64,000 nt of DNA from the NCBI RefSeq assembly GCF_003315195.1, contig NZ_QNRV01000003.1, positions 99,073 to 163,072 of the forward strand, read 5' to 3'. Each line of letters opens with the position of its first letter. Position 1 is the stretch's first letter. The notes beneath the pieces are model-generated. The model had not been told where the DNA came from. It saw nothing but the letters and a program-made list of their open reading frames with translations, and searched no databases. This DNA is from Sutterella wadsworthensis. Lineage in GTDB: Bacteria > Pseudomonadota > Gammaproteobacteria > Burkholderiales > Burkholderiaceae_F. A program made the position numbers and the translations under genes. This document shows positions 9,909-20,226 of the stretch, one piece after another.

Positions 9909-11077
9909 ACCTGACCTCCTCGCATCAAAATTTTGTTTTCTCGGTCTACTCTTAAAAGCAGTCCAATGGCGATCATGGATGAGAGCATGGAGGATCCCCC
10001 AAAGCTCACAAACGGAAGCGTGAGCCCTTTCGTCGGAAACGCCCCGGAAGCTACGCCAATATTGATAATCGCCTGAACTCCGAACCAAAGTCCCACACCT
10101 TGCGCCAGCAAGCCCGGGAAAAAGCGCTCCAGCTTGATCGCCTGCCGACCGATTTCGAATGTGCGGCGAATGAGCCAGTAAAAAATAAAGAGGATGAGGA
10201 TAACACCGACCAGTCCGGTTTCCTCCGCCACTACAGCCATGATGAAGTCGGTATGAGCCTCGGGCAGGTAGTTGAGCTTCTCGACGGAACCGCCGAGCCC
10301 TACGCCGAAGAGTTCACCGCGGCCGAAGGCGATGAGCGAATGTGAAAGCTGGTAGGCCTGCCCCAGAACATACTCATCGGACCATGGATCCAAATACGCC
10401 AATACGCGCGAGAGGCGCCACGGCGTCATAAAAATCATCAGTGCCACGAAAGCGACGATCACCGTGCCGACGGCAAGAAAGATCTTCATCGACAGACCGC
10501 CCAGAAAGAGCACGCCCATGATGACTACCGATACCACCACCGTCGCCCCTAGGTCGGGCTGCTGCATCAGCATGAAGGCGATGATCACCATGACAATCGC
10601 CATGGGGAAGAACCCCTTTGAAAAGGAGTGCATGTACTCCTGACGCTTCACGGTAAAGGCTGCGGCATAAATCAGAGCGCAGAGCTTCACCATTTCCGAA
10701 GCCTGAATCGAAAGGGGCCCGAGCTGCAGCCATCGGCGAGCGCCGTTGACGCTCTTGCCGATAACGGGAAGAAACACACTGGCAAGGAGCAGCAAACCGA
10801 CCGGCAGCAGCCAGGTGGAGTGACGATACCAAAAGTTCATCGGCACGCGGTAAACCACCGCTGCGGCGCATAGCGCAAGGAGAATGCTCATCAAGTGGCG
10901 CTTGACTTCGCCGAAATTGGCAGAATCTCCCAACCCGCCCGCGCCCATGGAGGACGTGGCCGAAAAGACCATGACCGTTCCAAAACAGACGAGCGCGGTG
11001 GTACAGATGATCACTTCCCAGTTAAGGCCGGGCGATGAACGTTGATCTGCACCCCAGTCGGAATCTAAACGCCTCAC
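9905..11077 (-). CDS. ftsW: SEDS peptidoglycan glycosyltransferase FtsW (GTG start)
   Basis: FtsW is the septal SEDS glycosyltransferase that works with FtsI. The 390-residue protein is almost entirely hydrophobic with about ten transmembrane segments. It carries SEDS signatures such as GARRWLQLGPLSIQASEMVKL, MQQPDLGATVVV and the region around HTDFIMAVVAEETG. The start is GTG at 11077 with GAGAGG six bases upstream. It sits between murD and murG, its normal dcw place, which favours FtsW over RodA. Confidence 0.97.
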   Translation of the reverse strand: MRRLDSDWGADQRSSPGLNWEVIICTTALVCFGTVMVFSATSSMGAGGLGDSANFGEVKRHLMSILLALCAAAVVYRVPMNFWYRHSTWLLPVGLLLLASVFLPVIGKSVNGARRWLQLGPLSIQASEMVKLCALIYAAAFTVKRQEYMHSFSKGFFPMAIVMVIIAFMLMQQPDLGATVVVSVVIMGVLFLGGLSMKIFLAVGTVIVAFVALMIFMTPWRLSRVLAYLDPWSDEYVLGQAYQLSHSLIAFGRGELFGVGLGGSVEKLNYLPEAHTDFIMAVVAEETGLVGVILILFIFYWLIRRTFEIGRQAIKLERFFPGLLAQGVGLWFGVQAIINIGVASGAFPTKGLTLPFVSFGGSSMLSSMIAIGLLLRVDRENKILMRGGQV

Positions 11078-11097
11078 AGAAAACCTCTCTTACGCCA

Positions 11098-12624
11098 TCA
11101 GCCCTGTACGGCTTCATCGGCCTTCGGAACAACATGATCCGCGATTTTGGCGGCCTCAGCCTTGAATCGTTCACTGCGTTCGGCATAGTCACGGAACATA
11201 TCCCATGAAGCGCAAGCCGGTGACAAAAGTATCTGATCACCCGGACGGCTCTTTTCCCAAAGCCAGTCCTCCGCGGCCTCAAGCGTCTTAAAAGTTTCTG
11301 TTGCAACACCGGCGGGCGAAACGGCTTCGCGGATTTTGGCTGCATCACGCCCAATCAAGGCCGCAAACGCCACTCGCCCTTTAAGCTCTTTGGCAAGCGG
11401 CGTGAAGTCCTGCCCTTTGCCGTCGCCGCCCATCAAAATCAGAATTCGGCGTCCCTGAGCAGCAAGTCCGCACACGGCGGCAGCCACTGCGCCGACATTG
11501 GTCCCCTTGGAATCGTCAATGAAATCGCGGCCTTCAATCGTGCGTACGAGTTCCACACGATGCGGCTCCCCTCGATAAGTACGGAGCACGCCAATCGCAG
11601 GCCGAGTTTCAATGCCGGCGCCTGTAATAAGTCCCAAAGCTGCGAGTGCGTTCATGGCATTGTGCCGGCCGCGGATGAGGAGCTCGAATTCCGGCAGAAA
11701 CAGCACGTCGACCTCCATCTGATCGCGAAGTCCCAGCCAGTAGCCCTGTGAGGCATGGGCCGCCATCATCAGACCAAGTTCACCCTCTTTCTGCGGCTTC
11801 GTCGCGCCGAATGAGAAGCATCGAGCCGCTGAGTGCTCACGATCATCCACTTTTTCAAGTTCAGCCATGACGAGCGGATCTTCACGATTGACGACGCGTA
11901 CGGTATCGGGTGCAAAAATACGCCCTTTGGCGTGCGCATAGGCCTCTATAGAACCGTGCCAGTCAAGGTGATCCTCGGTGATGTTCAAAAGGGCAGCTGA
12001 CGTACAGTTGAGCGTATGCGTTGTTTCCAGCTGAAAGCTCGAGAGCTCAAGCACCCAAATGTCAGGGAGCGCTCCGGCCGCTTCGGCTTTACTGAGCTCC
12101 GCGACGGCATTAGGTCCGATGTTGCCCGCAGCAACTGCGTACAGTCCTGCTGCCGCAGCCATTTTGGTGGTAAGCGTTGTCGTCGTCGTTTTGCCGTTTG
12201 TGCCGGTAATGCCGATGACTTTGGGAGCATATCCCTGCGTACGCTTCAGATAGGCGAGCTCCTGCGCAAAAAGCTCAATCTCGCCGACGATAGGAATGCC
12301 CGCTTTGCGCGCTGAAGCACAGACGGAGGCTGCCGCACCAAAGTAAGGCGAAACGCCCGGCGACATCACCACAAGTTCTACGCCGGGCGCCGTCGTTTCA
12401 GGAAAGCCGCCCAGCGTCATCTCGCAGCCCGGAACCGCCTTGCAAAAAGCGTCAAGGCCCGCAGGCGCCTCACGCGTATCAAAAGCATGAACGCGCCAAC
12501 CATGGTCATTGAGGTATTGAGCGGCAGCACGTCCAGAAGCGCCAAGCCCGAGTACCCAGGCACTGCGGCCAGCCCCTTCGGCGGCATTCAATGTAATGAA
12601 GGATTTGTCTTCAGCTTCAAGCAT
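11098..12624 (-). CDS. murD: UDP-N-acetylmuramoyl-L-alanine--D-glutamate ligase
   Basis: MurD adds D-Glu to UDP-MurNAc-L-Ala. The ATP loop GITGTNGKTTTT, the N-terminal WVLGLGASG Rossmann loop, the LNITEDHLDWHG motif and DDSKGTNVGA are all present. The ATG at 12624 gives 508 residues and begins just before the conserved domain; the longer open frame runs into mraY and is not used. The ribosome-binding site is weak (AGGTTAG). The product is slightly longer than E. coli MurD (438), with insertions rather than an added domain. Confidence 0.96.
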   Translation of the reverse strand: MLEAEDKSFITLNAAEGAGRSAWVLGLGASGRAAAQYLNDHGWRVHAFDTREAPAGLDAFCKAVPGCEMTLGGFPETTAPGVELVVMSPGVSPYFGAAASVCASARKAGIPIVGEIELFAQELAYLKRTQGYAPKVIGITGTNGKTTTTTLTTKMAAAAGLYAVAAGNIGPNAVAELSKAEAAGALPDIWVLELSSFQLETTHTLNCTSAALLNITEDHLDWHGSIEAYAHAKGRIFAPDTVRVVNREDPLVMAELEKVDDREHSAARCFSFGATKPQKEGELGLMMAAHASQGYWLGLRDQMEVDVLFLPEFELLIRGRHNAMNALAALGLITGAGIETRPAIGVLRTYRGEPHRVELVRTIEGRDFIDDSKGTNVGAVAAAVCGLAAQGRRILILMGGDGKGQDFTPLAKELKGRVAFAALIGRDAAKIREAVSPAGVATETFKTLEAAEDWLWEKSRPGDQILLSPACASWDMFRDYAERSERFKAEAAKIADHVVPKADEAVQG

Positions 12625-12671
12625 TTTTTGACTAACCTGCGAAAACCGCTGTTTTTCAGTGAACGTCTCAC

Positions 12672-13808
12672 TCAGTGAAGCGCAAGCACCGAAAGACCAA
12701 GCGCTGTCAGAATAAAAGTAATGATCCAGAATCGAACCACGACCTGAGTTTCCTGCCACCCCTTGAGTTCAAAGTGATGATGAATGGGCGCCATCAGAAA
12801 AATTCGCTTGCCGTGAGAAAAACGGAAATAGGTCGTCTGAATCATGACGGAAAGCGTCTCCACCACGAAAATACCGCCCATAACGGCGAGGATAAGCTCC
12901 ACCCGCGCGACAACCGCCATCGTGCCCAAACAGCCGCCAAGCGCAAGAGCTCCCACGTCGCCCATAAAAACTTGTGCCGGATGAGCGTTGAACCACAGAA
13001 AGGCCAGTCCCGCGCCAGCCAAAGCCGCCGCGAGAACTGCAAGCTCTTCAGCGCCAGGAATATGAGGCGCAGCCGCTGCATAGGCAGCGCCGGCAAAATC
13101 AGGATTACCCGCCGCATAGGCATAGAGCCCGAGCGCAGAGCCGACCAGCACCGTGGGCAGAATGGCCAGGCCATCCAACCCATCGGTGAGGTTCACCGCA
13201 TTGCTCGATCCGACGATCACGATGTAGACGAAGACAATGAAGCCGATCAGCCCCAGCGGGAAAGCCCAGTCAGTCCAAAGCGGCAAGTAGAGGTGAATAT
13301 TGGCCGTTACGTCCAGCGGAAAACGAGCGTCGTACCAAGCGCCAATCGCTTCAGCAAATGTTCCGCCTGGCTCAACGGCAAGCGCCAAGGCAAGATAAAA
13401 AGCTGCCGCCAAACCAATCACGGACTGCCAGGAGAACTTTTCACGAGCGCTCATACCGTGTGGATCGTGGTGCACGATCTTGCGGTAATCATCGATCCAG
13501 CCAATGGCGCCGTAGCCCAACGTAACAAAAAGCACCACCCAAATAAAGCGATTCCCAAGATCTGCCCAGCAAAGCGTTGAAAGGGTGATGGCAGCAAGAA
13601 TCAGTGCCCCGCCCATTGTCGGCGTACCGTCCTTGGCCAGATGCGTTTTAGGACCGTCCGTGCGAACGGCCTGACCGAAATGAAGCTTCTTTAGTTCTCT
13701 AATGAGGGCTGGACCGCAGGCCAGTCCAATCACGAGTGCTGTCAAAAACGCCAAAAGTGCGCGCAGCGCCAGCGAATCGGCAGGAGAAGAAAAAAGGAAG
13801 TTGAGCAT
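12672..13808 (-). CDS. mraY: Phospho-N-acetylmuramoyl-pentapeptide-transferase
   Basis: MraY transfers phospho-MurNAc-pentapeptide to undecaprenyl phosphate, making lipid I. The 378-residue polytopic protein has the catalytic Asp pair in [22 protein letters not shown], the [12 protein letters not shown] motif and the HHHFELKGW segment near the C terminus. There are about ten transmembrane helices. No Shine-Dalgarno sequence is visible; instead a long T-rich tract (on the minus strand) fills the short space after murF, so translation may depend on upstream coupling. Confidence 0.97.
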   Translation of the reverse strand: MLNFLFSSPADSLALRALLAFLTALVIGLACGPALIRELKKLHFGQAVRTDGPKTHLAKDGTPTMGGALILAAITLSTLCWADLGNRFIWVVLFVTLGYGAIGWIDDYRKIVHHDPHGMSAREKFSWQSVIGLAAAFYLALALAVEPGGTFAEAIGAWYDARFPLDVTANIHLYLPLWTDWAFPLGLIGFIVFVYIVIVGSSNAVNLTDGLDGLAILPTVLVGSALGLYAYAAGNPDFAGAAYAAAAPHIPGAEELAVLAAALAGAGLAFLWFNAHPAQVFMGDVGALALGGCLGTMAVVARVELILAVMGGIFVVETLSVMIQTTYFRFSHGKRIFLMAPIHHHFELKGWQETQVVVRFWIITFILTALGLSVLALH

Positions 13809-13858
13809 GATGCGAAAAGTCGGGCAGAAGCTCGTGAAAAAAAAGAAAAAAAGAAAAA

Positions 13859-15280
13859 TCAGAACGCTGGGAAATGCTTCAGCGTCTCAACAACCTTCCC
13901 AAAGCCTGACGAGTGGCTTGCTTTGACGGCCACCGTTGCCCCTTTGAGCGGCAGTTCAGGCAGATGCGCAATCAATTCATCTCGATCGGCAAACCACCGT
14001 CCTCTGACGCCGTCAATGCCGAACGCTTCTGCCGCGTGCTTAGAGAGCGGTCCTGCCGCCCAGAAATAGTCGATGCCCAGCGTCTTCGCGGCACCGCCCA
14101 CTTCAGCATGCCAAAGCTCAGCATCACGACCTAGCTCACCCATGTCGCCAAAAAGGAAAATGCGTGCGGGCTTTTCCTCTGCGAGCATCGCGATCGACGC
14201 GATAGCACTGTCGGGATTGCAGTTGTATGCATCATCAATCAGCGTGAAGCCCGCAGGAGACGCCATGCGGGCTCCTCGCCCGGGGAGCGCCTTAAAGGCG
14301 GCCAGACCTTCGGCGATGGCGTCGACATCAATTTGCTGCGCCAGTGCAGCAGCAGCTGCGCCTACGGCGTTGTGAATGTTGTGCGCGCCTTGAACCTGCA
14401 GCCCGATGACACGGTCAATGCCGTAGGCAAGAAGCCGCAGCCCCTTGCCCGGCACCAGTTCGCCGCGGACATCGGCCGCCACCCCTTCAGCGGTAGCGTA
14501 GGTAAGCGTACGCACACCGCGGGCAAGCGCATAGGAAGCCCAGACGTCGGCACAGGGATCGTCAGCGGGATACACTGCAACCCCGTCGTTCGGGAGCGCA
14601 GCAATTAAAAGGCCGTTTTCAAAAGCCGCTTCAGCCACAGTTTCTAAATACGCCTGATGCTCGCGCTGCGCATTAGTCATCAGCACGACCGTCGGGCGAA
14701 TCCAGTCAGCCAGCCGGGCCATTTCACCGCGGTGATTCATCCCGGCTTCCACAACGGCAGCCCGACAGCCGCAATGAAGACCGAGCAGCGTATGCGGCAC
14801 GCCGACGTCGTTGTTGAAATTGCCTTCCGTAGCATGGATGTTTTGCACACCCCAATGAGCTGCGAGAATCGCCTTCATCATCTGCGTGGTCGTTGTTTTG
14901 CCGTTGCTGCCGCCCACCGCTGTGAGCGCAATACCGAAACGGCGGCGCCAAGCCCGCGCAATCAGTCCGTAAGCCCGACGGCTGTTTTCCACCACAAGCT
15001 GAGGAACGTTCAGTCCAGTCTCTACGTGTTCGACCACCAAGCAGAATGCGCCTGACTCGGCAGCCTGTAAAAGATAGCGGTGCCCGTCGGTGCGCTCTCC
15101 AGAGAGCGCGACAAAAACATCGCCCGCTCGGACGATGCGGCTGTCGGTAACGACACGGATCCACGATGCGTCTTCATTCGCGGGATCTCCGTGAACTTCA
15201 ACCAATTCGTCGCACAAGGCTTCAAGAAGCCACTTAAAGGACTCGTGTTCGGACGGGATTACTTCGGTTTCTGCCTGCAT
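13859..15280 (-). CDS. murF: UDP-N-acetylmuramoyl-tripeptide--D-alanyl-D-alanine ligase
   Basis: MurF adds D-Ala-D-Ala to the tripeptide precursor. The 473-residue protein contains the N-terminal Mur domain with [19 protein letters not shown], the ATP loop [12 protein letters not shown], the [15 protein letters not shown] motif and [10 protein letters not shown], all standard for MurF. It is followed closely by mraY and preceded 85 bp upstream by the murE stop. The ribosome-binding site is weak. Confidence 0.97.
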   Translation of the reverse strand: MQAETEVIPSEHESFKWLLEALCDELVEVHGDPANEDASWIRVVTDSRIVRAGDVFVALSGERTDGHRYLLQAAESGAFCLVVEHVETGLNVPQLVVENSRRAYGLIARAWRRRFGIALTAVGGSNGKTTTTQMMKAILAAHWGVQNIHATEGNFNNDVGVPHTLLGLHCGCRAAVVEAGMNHRGEMARLADWIRPTVVLMTNAQREHQAYLETVAEAAFENGLLIAALPNDGVAVYPADDPCADVWASYALARGVRTLTYATAEGVAADVRGELVPGKGLRLLAYGIDRVIGLQVQGAHNIHNAVGAAAAALAQQIDVDAIAEGLAAFKALPGRGARMASPAGFTLIDDAYNCNPDSAIASIAMLAEEKPARIFLFGDMGELGRDAELWHAEVGGAAKTLGIDYFWAAGPLSKHAAEAFGIDGVRGRWFADRDELIAHLPELPLKGATVAVKASHSSGFGKVVETLKHFPAF

Positions 15281-15365
15281 GGTTTCTATTGTTTGTCATC
15301 AAGAAGCAAAGTGTCTGACTGACCTTTAGGCCAGAACGCCTTTGCAATCAATTGGGTATTTCTTT

Positions 15366-16898
15366 TTACTTCCGGCTGCGGACTGCGCGGCATTCATTAA
15401 AAGCCTCGCGAAGCACCTCTCCGTCAACGAAATGGTGCGGCCCGTCATTGAGGATCTGTTCGCATTCATGCCCTTTGCCGGCAACGAGGATGATGTCTTT
15501 AGCGTCAGCGGCAAAAACGGCACGATGAATCGCCTCGCGGCGGTCAACAACGGCCATTGTCCGCTGATCAGCACCCGGTACAGCCTGTACGCCCTGCATG
15601 ATCGCATCGACAATCGCCTGAGGATTTTCCGTCCGAGGATTGTCACTCGTAACGATGACTTGATCGGAAAGCCGTGCGGCAATTTCGCCCATGATCGGCC
15701 GCTTGCCGGCATCGCGGTCACCGCCGCAGCCGAAAACCGTCCATAGCCGTCCGCCCCGAGCACGCGCATTGGGAATGAGGCACTCAATGGCCTTTTCCAA
15801 CGCATCCGGCGTGTGGCCGAAATCCACAACTCCGAGCGGCATTCCATCGGACTCAAAAATCTGCATGCGGCCTGGAGGCGGAGTGAGGGCTTCCAAAGCC
15901 CGCACGACTTTTTCGATGGGATGGCCGCAAGCGGCTGCAGCCGCAGCCGCTTCAAGCGCATTATCAACATTGAAAGTGCCGAGCGCATGCAGCTCAACAG
16001 GAAATTCGCGCTTGTCACAGACCAGCGTGAAACGCATGCCGCGGTGCGACGGCTCAATCTGCTTAGCTTCAAGCACGTGAGCAGCGCCGAATGCCTGCCC
16101 GAAAGAGGCTGCCTCACCCTCCAATCCAGTCACCCAGATCTCGGAGCCGTTCTTTTGAGCAGCATCAGCGTACTTCCGGCTCCAGGCATCCGAGGCATTC
16201 AACACGGCAGCCTTCAGACCCGGCCAAGCAAAAAGAAGTCCTTTGGCCTCGCCGTACGCTTCCATCGTCTGGTGGTAATCCAGATGATCACGAGACAAAT
16301 TGGTGAATACACCCACTTTAAAGTGCGTTCCCTTCATGCGCCCCTGATCGAGCCCAACGGAACTCGCTTCCATCACAAAACTCTTGGCACCGGCCTCTTC
16401 AAGATCCTTGAGGATCCCCTGCAAAGAGGCTGCATCCGGCGTTGTCAGATGCGGAGCAGGGATTTGCCGTCCGGCGAAGAAGACACCGACTGTACCGATG
16501 ATGCCGGACGGAGAGCCCAGAGCGGTCAAAAGCGAGGCCGTCCAGAACGTAGTGGTCGTCTTGCCGTTTGTGCCAGTCACGGCCACGCCTGTCATGTGAG
16601 CCGAGGGTTCATCGTAAAAGCGCGCGGCGATTTCGCCGAGCCGCTCGCGCAGGTGCTCCACAGGCTTAGCGGGCAACGGATAGTGTTCAGGACGCTGGCT
16701 CGTTTCAGCCTCATAGATCACGCCCGCCGCTCCCCGGGCAGCTGCTACACGGATAAAAGTGCGGCCGTCGACCTTTTCACCCGGTACGGCGCAGAAGATA
16801 TCGCCCGGCTTCACCTCTCGGCTGTCGAGCCGAAGATGTGCACCCGGATGTGCGAGATCTTTGAGCCACGCCACCGAATCTTTGATCGTCTGATCCAT
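15366..16898 (-). CDS. murE: UDP-MurNAc-L-Ala-D-Glu--meso-diaminopimelate ligase
   Basis: MurE adds the third stem residue. The sequence has DSREVKPGDIFCAVPGEK, the ATP loop VTGTNGKTTTTFW and the DNPR motif (TSDNPRTENP) that binds meso-diaminopimelate rather than lysine. ATG at 16898 with GGAG seven bases upstream gives 510 residues; a TTG overlapping the ftsI stop at 16934 is an alternative but lacks a ribosome-binding site. It lies between ftsI and murF. Confidence 0.96.
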   Translation of the reverse strand: MDQTIKDSVAWLKDLAHPGAHLRLDSREVKPGDIFCAVPGEKVDGRTFIRVAAARGAAGVIYEAETSQRPEHYPLPAKPVEHLRERLGEIAARFYDEPSAHMTGVAVTGTNGKTTTTFWTASLLTALGSPSGIIGTVGVFFAGRQIPAPHLTTPDAASLQGILKDLEEAGAKSFVMEASSVGLDQGRMKGTHFKVGVFTNLSRDHLDYHQTMEAYGEAKGLLFAWPGLKAAVLNASDAWSRKYADAAQKNGSEIWVTGLEGEAASFGQAFGAAHVLEAKQIEPSHRGMRFTLVCDKREFPVELHALGTFNVDNALEAAAAAAACGHPIEKVVRALEALTPPPGRMQIFESDGMPLGVVDFGHTPDALEKAIECLIPNARARGGRLWTVFGCGGDRDAGKRPIMGEIAARLSDQVIVTSDNPRTENPQAIVDAIMQGVQAVPGADQRTMAVVDRREAIHRAVFAADAKDIILVAGKGHECEQILNDGPHHFVDGEVLREAFNECRAVRSRK

Positions 16899-16930
16899 GA
16901 GTAATCTCCGTCCATTTGCTTCAATAAGGT

Positions 16931-18745
16931 TCAATTGCGAATTTTCGCCAGGAAGCCGCCGCCCGAAACGGACTCTCGGTCAGGACTCACCATCAACATG
17001 CGCAGCGTACTTTCAGCAATTTCGCTAAACACCGGACCAGCCGCACGCCCGCCGAAACGACTGCCTTTTTTAGGCTCGTCGATCATCACCGCCACAATGA
17101 ATCTTGGGTTGACAGCCGGAACAATGCCTACGATGCTCGCCACCGTATCGTTTGTATAGCGCCCGTTCTTAACCTTGTTGGCCGTACCGGTCTTGCCGGC
17201 CACGGTATAGCCCGCCACCTTAATAGTGCTTGCCGTTCCCCCGGCAGCCATCGTCTTCATCATCATGGCGCGGATAAGCCGCACAGTCTCCGGTCGATAA
17301 ACCTGCTCGCCCTTGGGCAGTTCGCCTTCCGGACGCTTATAGAGCGTCAAGTCAATAACGTCACCCGTTCGGGCCAGCGCGGTATAAGCGCGCACAAGCT
17401 GCATGAGCGACACGCTGATGCCGTGTCCGTAAGCAATAGTGGCCTGTTCAATCGGCCGCCAGGTTTTTGCCGGACGAAGACGTCCGGATGCCGCGCCTGG
17501 GAAGCCCATTGCAGGAGCGCGCCCGAAACCTAAAGCGGTGTACATGTCCCACAATGTCTGCGGGGACATTTCAAGCGCGATCTTCACCGTACCAATATTG
17601 GACGACTTTGCCACGATCTCGGACACTGTCAGCAGTCCATAGTCATGGGTATCGCCGATGGTGCGGTCACCGATGGTGAGCTTTCCCGGCGCCGTCTGAA
17701 TGGTCGTCTTCGGACCGACAATTCCCATATCGAGCGCCTTGGCGATGGCAAAGGGCTTTAAAGTGGATCCTGGCTCAAACTGGTCGGTGAGCACACGGTT
17801 GCGCATCTGTTCAAAGAGCATCGTGGAGCGGTCGTTCGGGTCATAGGACGGAACGTTGACGAGCGCAATTATCTCCCCGGTCTGTACGTCAGCCACTACC
17901 GCGGCACCAGCCAATGCCTCAGACTTCTCGACCTGTGCTTTCAAAGCCTGAAACGCAAGAAACTGTACGCGGGAGTCGATGGACAGCACCACATCATGTC
18001 CCGGCACGGCTTCCTTTTGCCAGATATCGTCAATGATCCGGCCGCGAGCATCGCGGATCACTCGGCGCGCCCCGGGCACCCCGGTCAAATCCTTGTCTCG
18101 GGCCAGTTCAATACCTTCTTGACCATGATCGCTGCGGCCGGTAAATCCCACAACGTGAGCGACAGCCGGGCCATCGGGATATTCACGCAGCACTTCTGGC
18201 GAAACACCGATGCCGGGAAGCTTCAAAAGCCTCACGGCCTCTGCTGTCCGCACGTCTTGAGTACGGGCAAGATATGTAAAGTTCTTTGACTTAGCCTTGA
18301 AAATCTTGTCACGAACTTCCTTTGGCTTCATCTGCAGGACATCGGCCAACTTCTTAAAGTCATCGGCTGAAAGTTTTTTGGCGAATGCGGGATCCGCCCA
18401 GATGCTGCGCACAGGCTGACTGGCCGCAAGCACCACGCCATTGCGGTCCAGAATTTCCCCGCGCTCACCGGCAATGGTGAGCGTCCGGGCATAACGCGCC
18501 TCGCCTTGATCCTGAAGAAAATCCGTCGTCACTGCCTGCAGCCAAACCGCACGACAAACGAGTCCGAGAAAAAAGACCGTAATGAAGGCAAGTGCAAAGT
18601 ACGTGCGCCATTTCGGAATCGGAATGACGATGAGCGGACTTTCGGCGCTTTTGGGTTTGGCCTCTTGTGCAGCCCGATCTCGCTGCATGAGCTCGAGGAG
18701 CTTATCGACCACTGCGTCAGCCGCGCGCTTCATGAAGTTTGTCAT
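16931..18745 (-). CDS. ftsI: Septal peptidoglycan transpeptidase FtsI (PBP3)
   Basis: FtsI is the class B penicillin-binding protein that cross-links septal peptidoglycan with FtsW. The 604-residue protein has a short cytoplasmic end, one transmembrane segment (about 47-66), the PBP dimerisation domain, and a transpeptidase domain with the active Ser in STLK (327-330), SSN (381-383) and KTG (518-520). The ATG overlaps the ftsL stop (ATGA), suggesting coupled translation. Confidence 0.98.
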   Translation of the reverse strand: MTNFMKRAADAVVDKLLELMQRDRAAQEAKPKSAESPLIVIPIPKWRTYFALAFITVFFLGLVCRAVWLQAVTTDFLQDQGEARYARTLTIAGERGEILDRNGVVLAASQPVRSIWADPAFAKKLSADDFKKLADVLQMKPKEVRDKIFKAKSKNFTYLARTQDVRTAEAVRLLKLPGIGVSPEVLREYPDGPAVAHVVGFTGRSDHGQEGIELARDKDLTGVPGARRVIRDARGRIIDDIWQKEAVPGHDVVLSIDSRVQFLAFQALKAQVEKSEALAGAAVVADVQTGEIIALVNVPSYDPNDRSTMLFEQMRNRVLTDQFEPGSTLKPFAIAKALDMGIVGPKTTIQTAPGKLTIGDRTIGDTHDYGLLTVSEIVAKSSNIGTVKIALEMSPQTLWDMYTALGFGRAPAMGFPGAASGRLRPAKTWRPIEQATIAYGHGISVSLMQLVRAYTALARTGDVIDLTLYKRPEGELPKGEQVYRPETVRLIRAMMMKTMAAGGTASTIKVAGYTVAGKTGTANKVKNGRYTNDTVASIVGIVPAVNPRFIVAVMIDEPKKGSRFGGRAAGPVFSEIAESTLRMLMVSPDRESVSGGGFLAKIRN

Positions 18746-19164
18746 GACCGGCCTCCAGCCCCAGCACCGCGAACCGAAGGCTGAGCATTCTTTGGATCAG
18801 CCTTACTCTTCTGAGCATCCCCATTCGTCGTCAGCGCATCAAGTTCGCGGCGCACTTCCGGCAAAAAGTCGATTCGTCCGTCCGGCGCCTCCACGAGCGT
18901 CACCGTATCCGCACCCGTTGCCCCGGACAAGTCGAGCATGGCCGCACCTGCTGAGATGCTCCCCGGAAGCGAAGCCCGGCGAACTTTCATTTCCAGCTCG
19001 GCCTGGTCGTCGAGCAGTCGGCGATGAACATCCATTTCATGCTCGTGAGCCACAAAGAGCTGACGCATTTGGAAATGAAGGTCTACCAGACAAAACGCGC
19101 TGCCCACCAGGACGATGCCTAAAACGACCGTCCACAGCAGTTCCGCACGCGTGACGGGACGCAT
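18742..19164 (-). CDS. ftsL: Cell division protein FtsL
   Basis: FtsL is a small bitopic protein that forms the FtsQLB complex. The 140-residue product has one transmembrane segment (about 9-29) followed by a coiled-coil region (about 30-65). It is longer than the usual 100-120 residues because of a charged, Lys/Gly-rich C-terminal tail. Sequence conservation of FtsL is low, so the call rests on topology and on its place between rsmH and ftsI. The ribosome-binding site GGGAGG lies in the end of rsmH. Confidence 0.92.
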   Translation of the reverse strand: MRPVTRAELLWTVVLGIVLVGSAFCLVDLHFQMRQLFVAHEHEMDVHRRLLDDQAELEMKVRRASLPGSISAGAAMLDLSGATGADTVTLVEAPDGRIDFLPEVRRELDALTTNGDAQKSKADPKNAQPSVRGAGAGGRS

Positions 19165-19167
19165 GGC

Positions 19168-20115
19168 CTAATCCTCCCAGAGACGCGCAGTACGCGTGCC
19201 AACACGGAGTACGGAAGAGCGTGCACGCGGATTGGACTCTGCTTCGCTCTTGGTCGGCAGAATACGAATCACATCGCAGAACCACGGCTGCGCATTGAAA
19301 CCCGCCGGCATCGGGAGCCGCGGATCGAGATCTCGGTCAGGATGAAGGCGCTTTTCGAAAAAGCGCTTGACAATGCGGTCTTCAAGCGAATGGAAGCTGA
19401 TGACGGCCAATCGACCGGCCGGCGCCAAAAGAGCCCCAGCACTTTCCAGAGTGGTCTTGAGTTCATCGAGCTCGTGGTTGACCTGAATACGCACCGCCTG
19501 GAACGTACGCGTCGCCGGATGCTGAGCAGCATCGCGGCGATTCTTCGGCACTGCCGCTTCTACGAGCTTTGCAAGCGCTCCGGTTGTAGTGATTGGCGCA
19601 CGAGATCTTGCTTCAACAATTGCCCGTGCAATGCGGTGTGCGAAGCGCTCTTCACCGAAATCCGCAAGCACCTCGGCAATTTCCTCAACCGATGCTCGGG
19701 CAAGCCACTCCGCTGCGGTTTCGCCGCAGCTCGTGTCCATGCGCATATCGAGGGGCCCCTCGAAGCGGAAGGAAAAACCGCGGGAGGGATCGTCAATCTG
19801 CGGCGACGATACGCCGATGTCGAGAAAGATCCCATCGACCTGTCGAATACCGAGATCTCCCAAACGTTCTTTCATAGCGGAAAACGGCGCATGGACAATC
19901 TGAAAGCGAGGATCTTTAATGGCAGCTGCCGCCGCCACCGCCTCTGGATCGCGATCGAAAGCAATCAACCGCCCTTGCTGCGCAAGCCGCTCAAGAATGA
20001 GTCGACTATGGCCGCCGCGGCCAAAAGTGCCGTCCACGTAGAGTCCATCTGGACGAGCAACCAAGGCTTCAGGTGCTTCGCGGCTCAGAACGGGAAGATG
20101 GACGAAGGCGGACAT
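19168..20115 (-). CDS. rsmH: 16S rRNA (cytosine(1402)-N(4))-methyltransferase
   Basis: RsmH methylates C1402 of 16S rRNA in the decoding centre. The 315-residue protein opens with HLPVLSREAPEAL and the SAM-binding YVDGTFGRGGHSRLIL, and later has GIFLDIGVSSPQID, FQAVRIQVNHELDEL and FHSLEDRIVK. All are standard for the family. It is the second gene of the dcw operon, after mraZ. Confidence 0.98.
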   Translation of the reverse strand: MSAFVHLPVLSREAPEALVARPDGLYVDGTFGRGGHSRLILERLAQQGRLIAFDRDPEAVAAAAAIKDPRFQIVHAPFSAMKERLGDLGIRQVDGIFLDIGVSSPQIDDPSRGFSFRFEGPLDMRMDTSCGETAAEWLARASVEEIAEVLADFGEERFAHRIARAIVEARSRAPITTTGALAKLVEAAVPKNRRDAAQHPATRTFQAVRIQVNHELDELKTTLESAGALLAPAGRLAVISFHSLEDRIVKRFFEKRLHPDRDLDPRLPMPAGFNAQPWFCDVIRILPTKSEAESNPRARSSVLRVGTRTARLWED

Positions 20116-20226
20116 GGCTTGTTTCTTTTTCTGCTGTCAAGCAGCGCCGCTGCGGACGACGCGCCAGGGAAGCACTGTGCGGGCCTCCCAAAATTTTGGA
20201 AATATTTTCTTTGGCAGAAAGCGGGT

